Assembly (NCBI RefSeq): GCF_029537235.1
Contig: NZ_CP120638.1
Location: forward strand, 992,001 to 1,056,000
DNA: 64,000 bases
Direction: 5' to 3'
Source: Rhizobium sp. 32-5/1
Lineage (GTDB): Bacteria; Pseudomonadota; Alphaproteobacteria; Rhizobiales; Rhizobiaceae
Shown here: one piece after another, positions 40,150-49,133 of the stretch
How positions within the stretch are numbered: position 1 is the first letter of the stretch
Layout: each line of letters begins with the position of its first letter
The notes under the pieces: model-generated
What the model was told of the DNA's origin: nothing
Seen by the model: only the letters and a program-made list of their open reading frames with translations
The model's database searches: none
Translations under genes and position numbers: made by a program

Positions 40150-40692
40150 TCACTTCTTCTTCGAGGGCGGACCTTCGTCGAAGCCGACATAGACCTTGGC
40201 GAAATCGCCGGAACCGCCGGGCAGGACAGCGCTCTTGGTAAAGACGAACTGCGCCGTGCCCTCGGCCGGGATTTCGACCGGAAACTGGGTCAGTTCGGAA
40301 TAGAGCGTATTTTGGCCATCGGTGGCGGAAACGGTGATTGGCAGGTTGACGGTGCCCGAACCGCCGACAGGCCCGGAAATGACCCGTCCCTGAACGACGA
40401 TATTGACCGTCAGGCTGCTTTCGCTCTGCACGCATTGGCGGGTCGTGTCGGCAAGCGAGGCCTGGTAGATGATCTGCGTCGGATCGTCCTTGGCGCCCTT
40501 GGCATAGGTACGGTAGGTCGACGTTCCGTCACGCAGGTATATTTGCGGACATGTCCCCTGGATCACCGCCGGCGTCGGAGCGGTGGCATTGCCGCCGGCA
40601 TCGATGGCGCCGCCCGTATCCGTTTTGTTACAACCCGCGACGAGCGCAAGAAGTGAAATACCGAGAAGACGGCTGGAAACTTTACCAAACAC
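40150..40692 (-). CDS. Putative lipoprotein of unknown function
   Basis: A 180-residue lipoprotein precursor: basic start, hydrophobic LLGISLLALVAGC with lipobox LVAGC. The mature part has a GGNATAPTP linker and then beta-rich sequence with two well-spaced cysteines (GTCPQIYL, TRQCVQSE) that may pair. I choose GTG 40692 because AGGGGTCAC precedes it; longer upstream frames are improbable. It may be an outer-membrane protein conserved in Rhizobiales; no family is recognised. Confidence 0.65.
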   Translation of the reverse strand: MFGKVSSRLLGISLLALVAGCNKTDTGGAIDAGGNATAPTPAVIQGTCPQIYLRDGTSTYRTYAKGAKDDPTQIIYQASLADTTRQCVQSESSLTVNIVVQGRVISGPVGGSGTVNLPITVSATDGQNTLYSELTQFPVEIPAEGTAQFVFTKSAVLPGGSGDFAKVYVGFDEGPPSKKK

Positions 40693-41056
40693 GTGACGTG
40701 ACCCCTGCTTTCGCCTTGAACGCATCGTTTGAACAATCAGCCGCAAACTGCGACTTTTTCTGCCCGATGCGCCGGGCCTTTTGTCTTTCAAGACCCTTGG
40801 CGATGGTCTATAGCAGCGGCGCATGGAAAAATCGATTGGAGTCTGTGCGGCGGCAATCAAAATTTCAGCAGCCTCTGATGCGCGAAAATCCGGCTCTTCC
40901 GAAGCAAATTTAGGGAGCGCAGCGCGGGGATTCTCCTCAGCTTTGCCAGTGATTGACGCAAAGAGAACCACGTTTGCAGCACGGCTCGGCTAGGATACGG
41001 CCGAGCTGAAAAAGGCGCCAAGGCGCCGACGAACGTATGACGAAGGATGGACAAAG

Positions 41057-42453
41057 GTGAAGTATGTCTCGACGCGGGGCCAGGCCCTTCTCTCGGCTTC
41101 TGCGATGCCCTCATGGCCGGTCTTGGCCGCGATGGCGGGCTCTATGTCCCGGAGACATGGCCGTCCTTCTCCAAGAAGGAAATCCGCGCTTTGCGCGGCA
41201 AATCCTACCAGGACATCGCCTTCACGGTTCTGACACCCTTCGTCGGCGATGAGATCCCGGCCGACGTTTTTCGCGCGATGATCGACGAGGCGTACGCCAC
41301 TTTCCGGCATCCGGCCATTGTCCCGCTCGTGCAGACCGGGCCGAATGCCTTCATCATGGAACTGTTCCACGGCTCGACGCTTGCCTTCAAGGATGTCGCC
41401 ATGCAGCTTCTGGCACGGCTGATGGATCACGTGCTGACGGAGCGCGGCGAACGCGCAACCATCGTCGGCGCGACATCCGGCGATACAGGGGGCGCTGCGA
41501 TAGACGCCTTTGCCGGGCGCGAGCGCACCGACATCTTCATCCTGTTCCCGCATGGCAAGGTTTCGCCGGTGCAGCAGCACCAGATGACCACATCGAAGGC
41601 GTCCAACGTGCATGCGGTGGCGCTCAACGGCAATTTCGACGACTGCCAGAACCTCGTCAAGGCGATGTTCAATGACACGTCGTTTCGCGACGGCGTCGCA
41701 CTTTCCGGGGTCAATTCGATCAACTGGGCGCGCATCATGGCGCAGATCGTCTATTACTTCACCACGGCAATTGCGCTCGGCGCCCCGGATCGCAAGGTTT
41801 CTTTCACCGTGCCGACAGGCAATTTCGGCGACATCTTTGCCGGCTACGTCGCCAAGAAAATGGGCCTGCCGATCGATCGCCTCGTCGTTGCCACCAACGA
41901 AAACGACATCCTGGCGCGGGCTCTGAAGACCGGGCGCTACGAGATGCGCGGCGTCAAGGCCACGACCTCGCCCTCCATGGACATCCAGATCTCCTCGAAT
42001 TTCGAACGTCTGCTGTTCGAGGCCAACGACCGCGACGCCTCCAAGGTGCGCGCCGCCATGGAAAGCCTGACGCAGTCGGGCGGTTTCGAACTGGGTGAAA
42101 CGGCGCTGAAGGCAATCCGCAAGGAATTCCGCGCCGGTCGCGCTTCGGAAAAGGAAGTTGCCAGAACCATCAGGGAAACACTTGCCGCAACCGGCTATCT
42201 ACTGGATCCCCATACGGCCATCGGCGTGTTCGTCGCGGCGAAACACGAAAAACCCACCTCGCCCATGGTGACGCTTGCCACCGCCCATCCGGCAAAATTC
42301 CCGGCTGCGGTAAAATCGGCCAGTGGTATTGACCCGGCGCTTCCAACGTGGCTTGCTGATCTGATGGATAGGGAGGAGCGTTTCGACATTCTGGAGCCAG
42401 AGCTTGAAGCCGTTGAAGACTATATCAACGCGCATGCTCGCATCCGGAAATAG
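41057..42453 (+). CDS. thrC: Threonine synthase, frameshifted near the N-terminus
   Basis: ThrC converts O-phospho-homoserine to threonine with pyridoxal phosphate. The PLP lysine is in STLAFKDVAMQ, and the phosphate-binding and catalytic loops are GATSGDTGGAAI and VPTGNFGDIFAGYV. The likely true start is GTG 41057, giving MKYVSTRGQAPSLGF once one C is added to CCC at 41085-41087; the protein is then 465 residues. In the sequence as given, an ATG at 41047 reads through with a wrong N-terminus (MDKGEVCLDAGPGPSLG), which hides the break. It is followed by the M16 peptidase gene. Confidence 0.95.
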
Positions 42454-42473
42454 GAATGCAGAAAGACGGATCA

Positions 42474-43771
42474 TGAAAGTTGAATGCACCCGGCTCGCGT
42501 CGGGGTTGACGGTGGTGACCGAGACCATGCCGCATCTGGAGAGCGTTGCTCTTGGCGTCTGGATCAAGTCCGGCTCGAGGAACGAAACAGCCGACGAGCA
42601 CGGGATCGCCCACCTTCTGGAGCACATGGCCTTCAAGGGCACCGCCAGGCGCAGCGCCCGGCAGATTGCCGAGCAGATCGAAAATGTCGGCGGCGAAGTC
42701 AATGCCGCGACATCGACCGAAACAACGTCCTATTATGCGCGCATTCTTCAGGACGATGTCCCGCTTGCGGTTGATATCCTCGCCGATATCCTGACGGAAT
42801 CCTCCTTCGACGAGGAAGAACTGCAGCGCGAAAAACACGTCATCCTGCAGGAAATCGGCGCGGCCAACGACACGCCTGATGACGTCGTGTTCGACAAGTT
42901 CGCCGAAACCGCCTTTGCCGACCAGACGATCGGACGTCCGATCCTCGGCACGCCGGATACCGTCCTGTCGTTTACGCCGGACCAGATCCGCGCATATCTC
43001 GACCGCAACTACACCACCGATCGCATGTTTGTCGTCGGTGCCGGTGCGCTTGATCATGACAGCTTCGTGCGACAGGTTGAAGACAGGTTCTCCAGCCTGC
43101 CGCAGACGCCGGCCTCGCCGCCTGTTTCAGAGGTGGCCCAATATACCGGCGGCGATGTCCGCGAAGACCGCGACCTGATGGACGCGCAGGTGCTGCTCGG
43201 TTTCGAAGGCAAGGCCTATCACGCCCGTGATTTCTACTGTTCGCAGATTCTGGCCAATATTCTCGGCGGCGGCATGTCGTCCCGGTTGTTTCAGGAAGTG
43301 CGGGAACATCGCGGGCTTTGTTATTCGGTCTACGCATTCCACTGGGGCTTTTCCGATACCGGCATTTTCGGCGTGCATGCCGCGACCGGCGGCGAGAATC
43401 TGCCGGAACTGATGCCTGTTATTCTCGATGAACTGCGCAAGTCCTCGATGAAGATCGAACAGCAGGAAATCGACCGCGCCCGCGCCCAAATCCGCGCCCA
43501 GCTTCTGATGGGTCAGGAGAGCCCCGCCGCTCGCGCCGGACAGATTGCCCGGCAGATGATGCTCTATGGCCGCCCGATCCCCAACGAAGAACTGATGGAG
43601 CGGCTGTCCGGCATTACCGTCGAGCGCCTGACCGATCTCGCCGGCCGCCTGTTCTTCGACACGGTGCCGACGCTGTCGGCCATCGGTCCCGTCGAGAAGC
43701 TGGCGCCAATGCAGGACATTCTCTCGTCGCTGTCCAACAAGGCAACCCGGCCGCGCGCCGCCAACGGCTGA
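42474..43771 (+). CDS. M16-family zinc metallopeptidase (processing-peptidase-like)
   Basis: A 432-residue inverzincin. The inverted zinc motif HxxEH is at residues 47-51 (HLLEHMAFKG); a downstream Glu lies in the region EELQREKHVILQEI. The C-terminal half has the inactive-like second domain with GGGMSSRLFQEVRE. There is no signal peptide, so it is cytosolic. It is the bacterial counterpart of mitochondrial processing peptidase beta. It starts 20 bp after thrC and is probably co-transcribed with it, an arrangement common in rhizobia. Confidence 0.9.
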
Positions 43772-43788
43772 AGCAAGGCATCATAACT

Positions 43789-43818
43789 GCAGCAGGACTT
43801 GTCGACTGGCCCTGCTGC
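43789..43818 (+). terminator. Hairpin after the thrC-M16 peptidase operon
   Basis: GCAGCAGG, a 14-nt loop and CCTGCTGC form a perfect 8-bp stem 17 bp after the peptidase stop. No T-run follows (GAAAAACC), so intrinsic termination is uncertain. Confidence 0.4.
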
Positions 43819-43890
43819 GAAAAACCTTAACGCTCGGGCTCGCCCGGCGTATTACGTAGTGGTCCGTTAATCCGAGATCCGGAGGCTCGC

Positions 43891-44502
43891 ATGGCAAGAT
43901 CGGTGTTTCGGTTCCTGTCGCGGCAGCCGGATCCGATGGAGATTGCCAGCGCCAACCATTTCCTGCGCCTTCCCCGCACATCCGATTATCGCCAGTGGTT
44001 CACCTTGCGAAGCGAAAGCCGGACGTTTCTGGAACCCTGGGAGCCGACATGGCAAAGCGGCGAGATGAGTGAAAGCGCCTTTCGCGCGCGGGTGATCCGC
44101 AACGAGCAGGAATTTTCTTCTGGACAGGCCGTGCCGCTGCTCCTCTTTTCTCGGACAGACGCCACGCTTCTGGGCGGGATCACCATTGGATATATCCGCC
44201 GCGGCTCCGCGCAATGCTGCATGATCGGCTACTGGATGGGCGAGCGTTTTTCCGGCCAAGGCCATATGGCGCAGGGTGTCAAGCTGGTCATCCCCTATAT
44301 CTTTTCCAGCCTTCAGTTGCACCGTATCGAAGCAGCCTGTATTCCCGAGAACCAAAGAAGCATAAGACTCCTTGAAAAGGCCGGCTTTCAGCGTGAAGGC
44401 TACCTGCGGGAGTACCTGAAAATCAACGGGCAATGGCGCGATCACCTGATGTTCTCTCTGCTTTCGAAGGACATCACGCCAAACAGGAATTTGAGTATCT
44501 GA
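43891..44502 (+). CDS. GNAT-family acetyltransferase (RimJ/RimL-like)
   Basis: A 203-residue acetyltransferase: substrate part LPRTSDYRQWFTLRSES, acetyl-CoA-binding GYWMGERFSGQGHMAQGV (Q-x-G-x-G-type loop as R/S-G-Q-G-H-M), and a C-terminal IPENQRSIRLLEKAGFQREG. RimJ-like enzymes acetylate protein N-termini or small molecules. Its stop overlaps the ATG of the GGDEF/EAL gene by one base (TGATG), implying coupled translation. Confidence 0.85.
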   Translation: MARSVFRFLSRQPDPMEIASANHFLRLPRTSDYRQWFTLRSESRTFLEPWEPTWQSGEMSESAFRARVIRNEQEFSSGQAVPLLLFSRTDATLLGGITIGYIRRGSAQCCMIGYWMGERFSGQGHMAQGVKLVIPYIFSSLQLHRIEAACIPENQRSIRLLEKAGFQREGYLREYLKINGQWRDHLMFSLLSKDITPNRNLSI

Positions 44503-47414
44503 TGTCTTTCACCCGAGGGTCGTTTCACTCGTCAGCAGCAGGCATGCTTGCCGTGTTGTTCGCCTTGACGGCCGCCCTTTTATCCCTTGTCGCGACGCCT
44601 GCGCAGGCGACCGAGCCAGTGAAAATCTCGCGCGAGGATACGGCACTCGACCTGACGGCCACCACCGAAATCTACACGGGACGCGGCGAAGCCTTCCAGG
44701 TTTCGACGGCACCTGGAACGGACGGCATCGTGCGGCGCATCGAGGTGCGCTCCAGCGCCGAAAACCACCAGGGCGACTGGGCCGTCTTCGCGCTCGCCAA
44801 CGTCTCGGAAGAACAACTGGAGCGCGTCATCGTCGCCCCACACTTTCGCCTGGTGAATTCCAAGCTGTTCTGGCCGGACCTCGGCTCGCAGCGCATCTTG
44901 TCGATCACGCCGTCCGAAGGTTTCGCGCTCGACCGCCAGCCGAGCGAGGAAGCCGACGTCTTCCGCATCACGCTCAACCCCGGCTCCGTCATCACTTTCG
45001 TCGCAGAGCTTGCCACGCCCGACCTGCCGCAGATCTATCTCTGGGAACCGGACGCTTACAAGGACACGGTCAACGCCTTCACGCTCTATCGCGGCATCGT
45101 GCTCGGCATTGCCGGCCTGCTTGCGGTGTTCCTGACCATCCTTTTCGTGGTCAAGGGCACCTCGATGCTGCCAGCGACAGCCGCACTCGCCTGGGCGGTG
45201 CTGGCCTATATCTGCGTCGATTTCGGCTTCCTGTCGAAACTGATCGCGATCACCGCCGGCGACGAGCGAATATGGCGCGCGGGAACCGAGGTGTTCCTCG
45301 CGGCCGGTCTCGTCATCTTCCTGTTCACCTATCTCAACCTCAACCGCTGGCACCAGCACCTGTCTTATGCGACGCTGGCTTGGATTCTCGGCCTTGGCCT
45401 TTTGTTCGGCGTCGCCATCTACGATCCGGCGATTGCGGCGGGCATTGCCCGCCTGTCCTTTGCACTCACCGGCACTGCCGGCATCGTGCTGATCGCCTAT
45501 CTCGGCTTCAACCGCTACGACCGCGCCATCCTTCTGGTGCCCGCCTGGCTGCTGATCCTCGTCTGGCTGTTCGGCGCCTGGCTGACCGTGACCGGACAGC
45601 TCGCCAACGACATCGTCCAGCCGGCGCTCGGCGGAGGCCTCGTACTCATCGTGCTTCTCATCGGCTTCACGGTTATGCAGCACGCCTTTTCCGGCGGCGC
45701 CTACAGCCAGGGCCTGTTTTCCGACCTCGAGCGCCAGTCGCTGGCGCTGACCGGTTCCGGCGATACCGTCTGGGACTGGGACGTGGCCCGCGACCGGGTG
45801 GTGACCATCCCTGATATCTCGGCGCAGCTCGGCCTTTCGCCCGGCACCATGCACGGTGCTGCCCGCAACTGGCTGCCGCGCCTGCATCCGGATGATCGCG
45901 ACCGGTTCCGCGCGACGCTCGACGTGCTGCTCGAACATCGCCGCGGGCGGCTCAACCATGAATTCCGGGTTCGCGCCGAAGACGGCCACTATCACTGGCT
46001 CGCCATTCGCGCCCGTCCGGTCCTTGGGTCGAACGGCGAGATCATCCGTTGCGTCGGCACGATCGTCGATATCACCGAGCAGAAGAATTCCATCGACCGG
46101 CTGCTCCACGACGCGCTGCACGACAACCTGACCGGACTGCCGAACCGGCAGATCTTCCTCGACCGGCTGCAATCCATCCTGTCGCTGGCGCCCGGTTCGA
46201 ACTCCGTGCGTCCGACCGTGATCGCCATCGATATCGACCGCTACCGGAGCGTAAACGAGAAGTTCGGCATCGCTGCCGGTGACAATATCCTGATCGCGCT
46301 GACCCGCCGCCTGCGCCGCCTGATGAAGCCGCAAGACACACTTGCACGCCTGGGCGGCGACCATTTCGGGTTGGTGCTGATGTCCGAGCGCGATCCGGCC
46401 AAAGTCGCCGACTTCGCCGATGCAGTCTCCAAGGCCATCATGGTGCCGCTCAATTTCGGCAAAAACGAAATCAACCTGACGGCCTCGATCGGTCTCGTCT
46501 CCTGGGTCGACCAGCAGGAAAATGCCATCGGCCTGCTCGGCGATGCGGAACTGGCGATGTTCCGCGCCAAGAAGGCCGGCGGCAACCGGGTCGAGCCGTT
46601 CCGTCCGGCCTTCCGTGCCTCGGGCACGGACCGCCTGCAACTGGAAAGTGACCTGCGCCGCGCCATCGAGCGCAAGGAACTCTCGCTCGTCTACCAGCCG
46701 ATCGTGCGGCTTCATGATGCCGAAATCGCCGGCTTCGAGGCACTGATGCGCTGGGATCATCCCAAGCGCGGCAATATCTCGCCGACGGAATTCATCCCGA
46801 TCGCCGAAAATTCCGATCTGATCAATCAGCTCGGCATGTTTGCGTTTGAAAAGGCGGCGAGCGACCTGACCGAATGGCAGATCCAGACCGGAGACCTGCC
46901 GATCTTCGTTTCGGTCAACCTGTCGAGCGCGCAACTGCTCAACAACGATCTCTACGACGACATTCGCGCCGTTCTGAACAAGAACCGCTGCGACCCGCAG
47001 AAGATCAAGATCGAAATCACCGAATCCGTCGTCATGGAAAATCCCGAACAGGCGCGGCTGGTGCTGGAAAAACTCAAGGAGGCCGGGCTAAAGCTGGCGC
47101 TGGACGATTTCGGGACAGGCTACTCGTCGCTCGCCTACCTGACCCGCTTCCCCTTCGATACGATCAAGATCGACAAGGCGCTGGTAAAGGATCCAAGCGA
47201 CAAGCGCACGATCCTGTTGCGCTCAGTCATCACCATGGCCCGCGACCTCGACATGCAGGTGGTTGCCGAAGGCATCGAATCGGAAGAGGACGCCATCCAG
47301 CTCGCCCAGATGGGCTGCGACTTCGGCCAGAGCTTCCTCTTCGGCCCACCGATCGGCGCGGAATCGATCCAGCGCTTGCTGAAGGAACGGTTTCCGTTGA
47401 TGAAGAGGGCGTGA
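44502..47414 (+). CDS. Membrane c-di-GMP protein: 7TMR-type sensor, PAS, degenerate GGDEF, intact EAL
   Basis: A 970-residue protein. A signal sequence (to about residue 37) leads to a periplasmic domain (about 40-190), seven hydrophobic segments (about 200-410), a PAS/PAC region (about 420-530, DYHWLAIRARP-like HYHWLAIRARPV), a GGDEF domain reading GGDHF, and an EAL domain. The EAL metal and catalytic residues are all present: GFEALMRW, VNLSSAQL, EITESVVMENP, LDDFGTGYSS, IKIDKALV, VVAEGIES, FGQSF. It is therefore most likely a phosphodiesterase whose GGDHF domain is regulatory. It is co-translated with the GNAT gene. Confidence 0.9.
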   Translation: MSFTRGSFHSSAAGMLAVLFALTAALLSLVATPAQATEPVKISREDTALDLTATTEIYTGRGEAFQVSTAPGTDGIVRRIEVRSSAENHQGDWAVFALANVSEEQLERVIVAPHFRLVNSKLFWPDLGSQRILSITPSEGFALDRQPSEEADVFRITLNPGSVITFVAELATPDLPQIYLWEPDAYKDTVNAFTLYRGIVLGIAGLLAVFLTILFVVKGTSMLPATAALAWAVLAYICVDFGFLSKLIAITAGDERIWRAGTEVFLAAGLVIFLFTYLNLNRWHQHLSYATLAWILGLGLLFGVAIYDPAIAAGIARLSFALTGTAGIVLIAYLGFNRYDRAILLVPAWLLILVWLFGAWLTVTGQLANDIVQPALGGGLVLIVLLIGFTVMQHAFSGGAYSQGLFSDLERQSLALTGSGDTVWDWDVARDRVVTIPDISAQLGLSPGTMHGAARNWLPRLHPDDRDRFRATLDVLLEHRRGRLNHEFRVRAEDGHYHWLAIRARPVLGSNGEIIRCVGTIVDITEQKNSIDRLLHDALHDNLTGLPNRQIFLDRLQSILSLAPGSNSVRPTVIAIDIDRYRSVNEKFGIAAGDNILIALTRRLRRLMKPQDTLARLGGDHFGLVLMSERDPAKVADFADAVSKAIMVPLNFGKNEINLTASIGLVSWVDQQENAIGLLGDAELAMFRAKKAGGNRVEPFRPAFRASGTDRLQLESDLRRAIERKELSLVYQPIVRLHDAEIAGFEALMRWDHPKRGNISPTEFIPIAENSDLINQLGMFAFEKAASDLTEWQIQTGDLPIFVSVNLSSAQLLNNDLYDDIRAVLNKNRCDPQKIKIEITESVVMENPEQARLVLEKLKEAGLKLALDDFGTGYSSLAYLTRFPFDTIKIDKALVKDPSDKRTILLRSVITMARDLDMQVVAEGIESEEDAIQLAQMGCDFGQSFLFGPPIGAESIQRLLKERFPLMKRA

Positions 47415-47417
47415 GTT

Positions 47418-47459
47418 AGCGAATAGCGAATAGCGAATAGCGAATAGCGAATAGCGAAT
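47418..47459. repeat. Tandem repeat, six perfect copies of AGCGAAT
   Basis: Six perfect 7-bp units begin three bases after the stop of the GGDEF/EAL gene. They are the reverse complement of the array at 47537-47564, so the two could fold into one long stem around a 77-nt loop. Because the unit is 7 bp, three units encode the seven-residue period YSLFAIR-type peptides in spurious frames. Confidence 0.9.
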
Positions 47460-47536
47460 AGTTCGAAGTCCTCGACCCATGGTCAATTAGAAAGTGTGAA
47501 TTCGAACTCGAAAGCCTTCGTATTCTTCGTTTTCCG

Positions 47537-47564
47537 ATTCGCTATTCGCTATTCGCTATTCGCT
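47537..47564. repeat. Tandem repeat, four perfect copies of ATTCGCT (inverse of the first array)
   Basis: Four units, inverted relative to the AGCGAAT array, end seven bases before the stop codon of the minus-strand DUF922 gene. The pair occupies almost the whole convergent intergenic space, and may act as a bidirectional terminator or be an expanding simple repeat. I recall such 7-mers as dispersed in rhizobial genomes, but this is not verified here. Confidence 0.9.
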
Positions 47565-47570
47565 CCCTTT

Positions 47571-48169
47571 CTACGGCCCATTCACCAGCTCCAGCACCAG
47601 CTGATGGACGTTGCCGCCGTCGTTAAGCTCGACCTGGTCGAAGTCCCGGCTTTTCTGACGTTGCGCCATGGAGAGAGCACCGAGACGCTTGGTCATCTCG
47701 GTCTTGATCGCCTGGCATTTCGGATCGCCGGGGATCGTCAGCCCCACGGTCGCCGCCTCGATCTTGCGCACCATGTCCTCGATGATATCGCCGTGCACGC
47801 GCTCATGAGCCTCCACACCGGTGATGAAGGTTTCCCAGCCTGCCTTGACGGCTTTCGGAAGCGTGCCCGTCACTTTCGGCAGGTGGTAGGTGACGATCAG
47901 CTTCGGCCGCGCCGAGACGAGCACGCAGGCATCCCCTGGCGCTCGTATTTCCGCGTCCAGGTCAGCTTGAAGTTTGTGTAGGCAATGACGCGCGCAAGGC
48001 CACCAATCTTCGGGCCGTTCTCACCGATCGATTGATAGAGTTCGGCGCCGGAATTTCCGCGCACGGCATAGGTCTTTACAGCTTCACTGCGCTTCCAGTC
48101 CGCCTGCGAGGGAATGGCCGACGACGCGAAAAGGGCGAGAGCCCAGATCAAATTTTTCGGCGCCGTCAT
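47571..48169 (-). CDS. DUF922 secreted protein with HExxH-like motif, frameshifted
   Basis: About 199 residues. A signal peptide (ALALFASSAIPSQA) precedes the DUF922 domain, with TYAVRGNSGAELYQSIGENGP at its start and GVEAHERVHGDII in the core; H-E-R-V-H is a zinc-protease-like motif. The frame breaks in CCCC at 47933-47936; one added base gives ERQGDACVLVSARPKLIVTY. DUF922 proteins are proposed zinc-dependent peptidases. It converges on the GGDEF/EAL gene across the 7-mer arrays. Confidence 0.75.
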
Positions 48170-48330
48170 TCCGCTTACCTATCTATCATTTTCGCAGCAA
48201 ACTATCCGACACGCGTCAAGCTTCCTAGCGGGAAAGTTTTGCAGTGCGCTTGTGGCTAGTGTTTGGCGTTTCACTTGACGTCATATCAGACTCACTCTCT
48301 AGCTGTAATGGCGTCGGCGAGGAGACCTAT

Positions 48331-48981
48331 TTGGCAAACGTTCCGCTCTACTGCCCCCATTGCGGCGCTGTGTCGTCTGGACGTGGCGGGATCAATATCA
48401 GCAACTCTACAGGTATTACCGTTGTCGGTGGTGGGATGCCGTGTCCGCGGTGCGGACGAATGGCGCAGTTTGCAGAGGGTCGGTTCAGAGAGAGAGGTCG
48501 GGGACTTGAACTGGAGGCAGGCCCACCGTTAACAAAAGCAATCCTAGAACGCCTGCAGACGATTGCCGAACGGGCCGCTGCGAAAGAAATTAGTGTCCAG
48601 CAAGCGATACGAGAGATCAAGGAAGTAAACCCCGAGCTTGGTAAGACACTTTACTCGTTCGGTAACCTTCTCACTGCTCTGACCATTTTGTTAATGGTCG
48701 TGCAAATGTACATGCAATACCAGGATTCAAAAACGACTGCCGAATTCAATAGTGACGTTAAAAAGTACCTCGAGCGGCAGACAGTTGCGACTGAACAGTT
48801 AGCCCGGCAGGACCAAATTCGTAGCGATGCTCAACGGAAGCGAACAGCAAAGCCCAAAGATGAAGCTAAGCCCGAAAAGGCAGTCGTCTTAAAGAAGTCC
48901 GATCGCCGTGCTGATGTAGGCAAAGCCCGGCGACGATCGCTTCTCGAATATCGGAAAAGCTTTAAGCCACGTCCAAAATGA
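48331..48981 (+). CDS. Zinc-ribbon protein with one membrane segment, unknown function
   Basis: A 216-residue protein starting at TTG 48331, directly after GAGGAGACCTAT. The N-terminus is a zinc ribbon split by a Gly/Ile-rich insert: CPHCGAVSSGRGGINI, then GGGMPCPRCGRMAQF. A helix (ERLQTIAERAAAKEISVQQAI) and a hydrophobic segment (LLTALTILLMVVQMYM) follow, then a highly basic tail (DAQRKRTAKPKDEAKPEKAV). The sequence is visibly AT-richer than its surroundings and lacks operon partners, suggesting acquisition by transfer. Confidence 0.65.
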   Translation: MANVPLYCPHCGAVSSGRGGINISNSTGITVVGGGMPCPRCGRMAQFAEGRFRERGRGLELEAGPPLTKAILERLQTIAERAAAKEISVQQAIREIKEVNPELGKTLYSFGNLLTALTILLMVVQMYMQYQDSKTTAEFNSDVKKYLERQTVATEQLARQDQIRSDAQRKRTAKPKDEAKPEKAVVLKKSDRRADVGKARRRSLLEYRKSFKPRPK

Positions 48982-49133
48982 CTTCATTCATTTTCTGCTT
49001 ATCTAGACCAGACAAGGCAAGCCCGATTTCCCAGTCTCCTCAGAATTTTGGCTATGAGCTACGGCTCTCTGATCGAATTTGAACGCCGATTGCATTTCCC
49101 GACCCCGCGTACTTTCGTGCACCCTTTACCCAG

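Noticed and set aside
44580-46934. 784-codon minus-strand frame opposite the GGDEF/EAL gene
   Set aside because: It is an antisense shadow in high-GC DNA; the plus-strand product has full domain matches.
47223-47486. Minus-strand frame with YSLFAIRYSLFA-type peptide repeats
   Set aside because: It is only the translation of the 7-bp tandem repeat plus antisense of the EAL domain; no ribosome site and no family.
47418-47564. Possible CRISPR-like array
   Set aside because: The units are 7 bp with no spacers and no cas genes nearby, so it is a simple tandem repeat.
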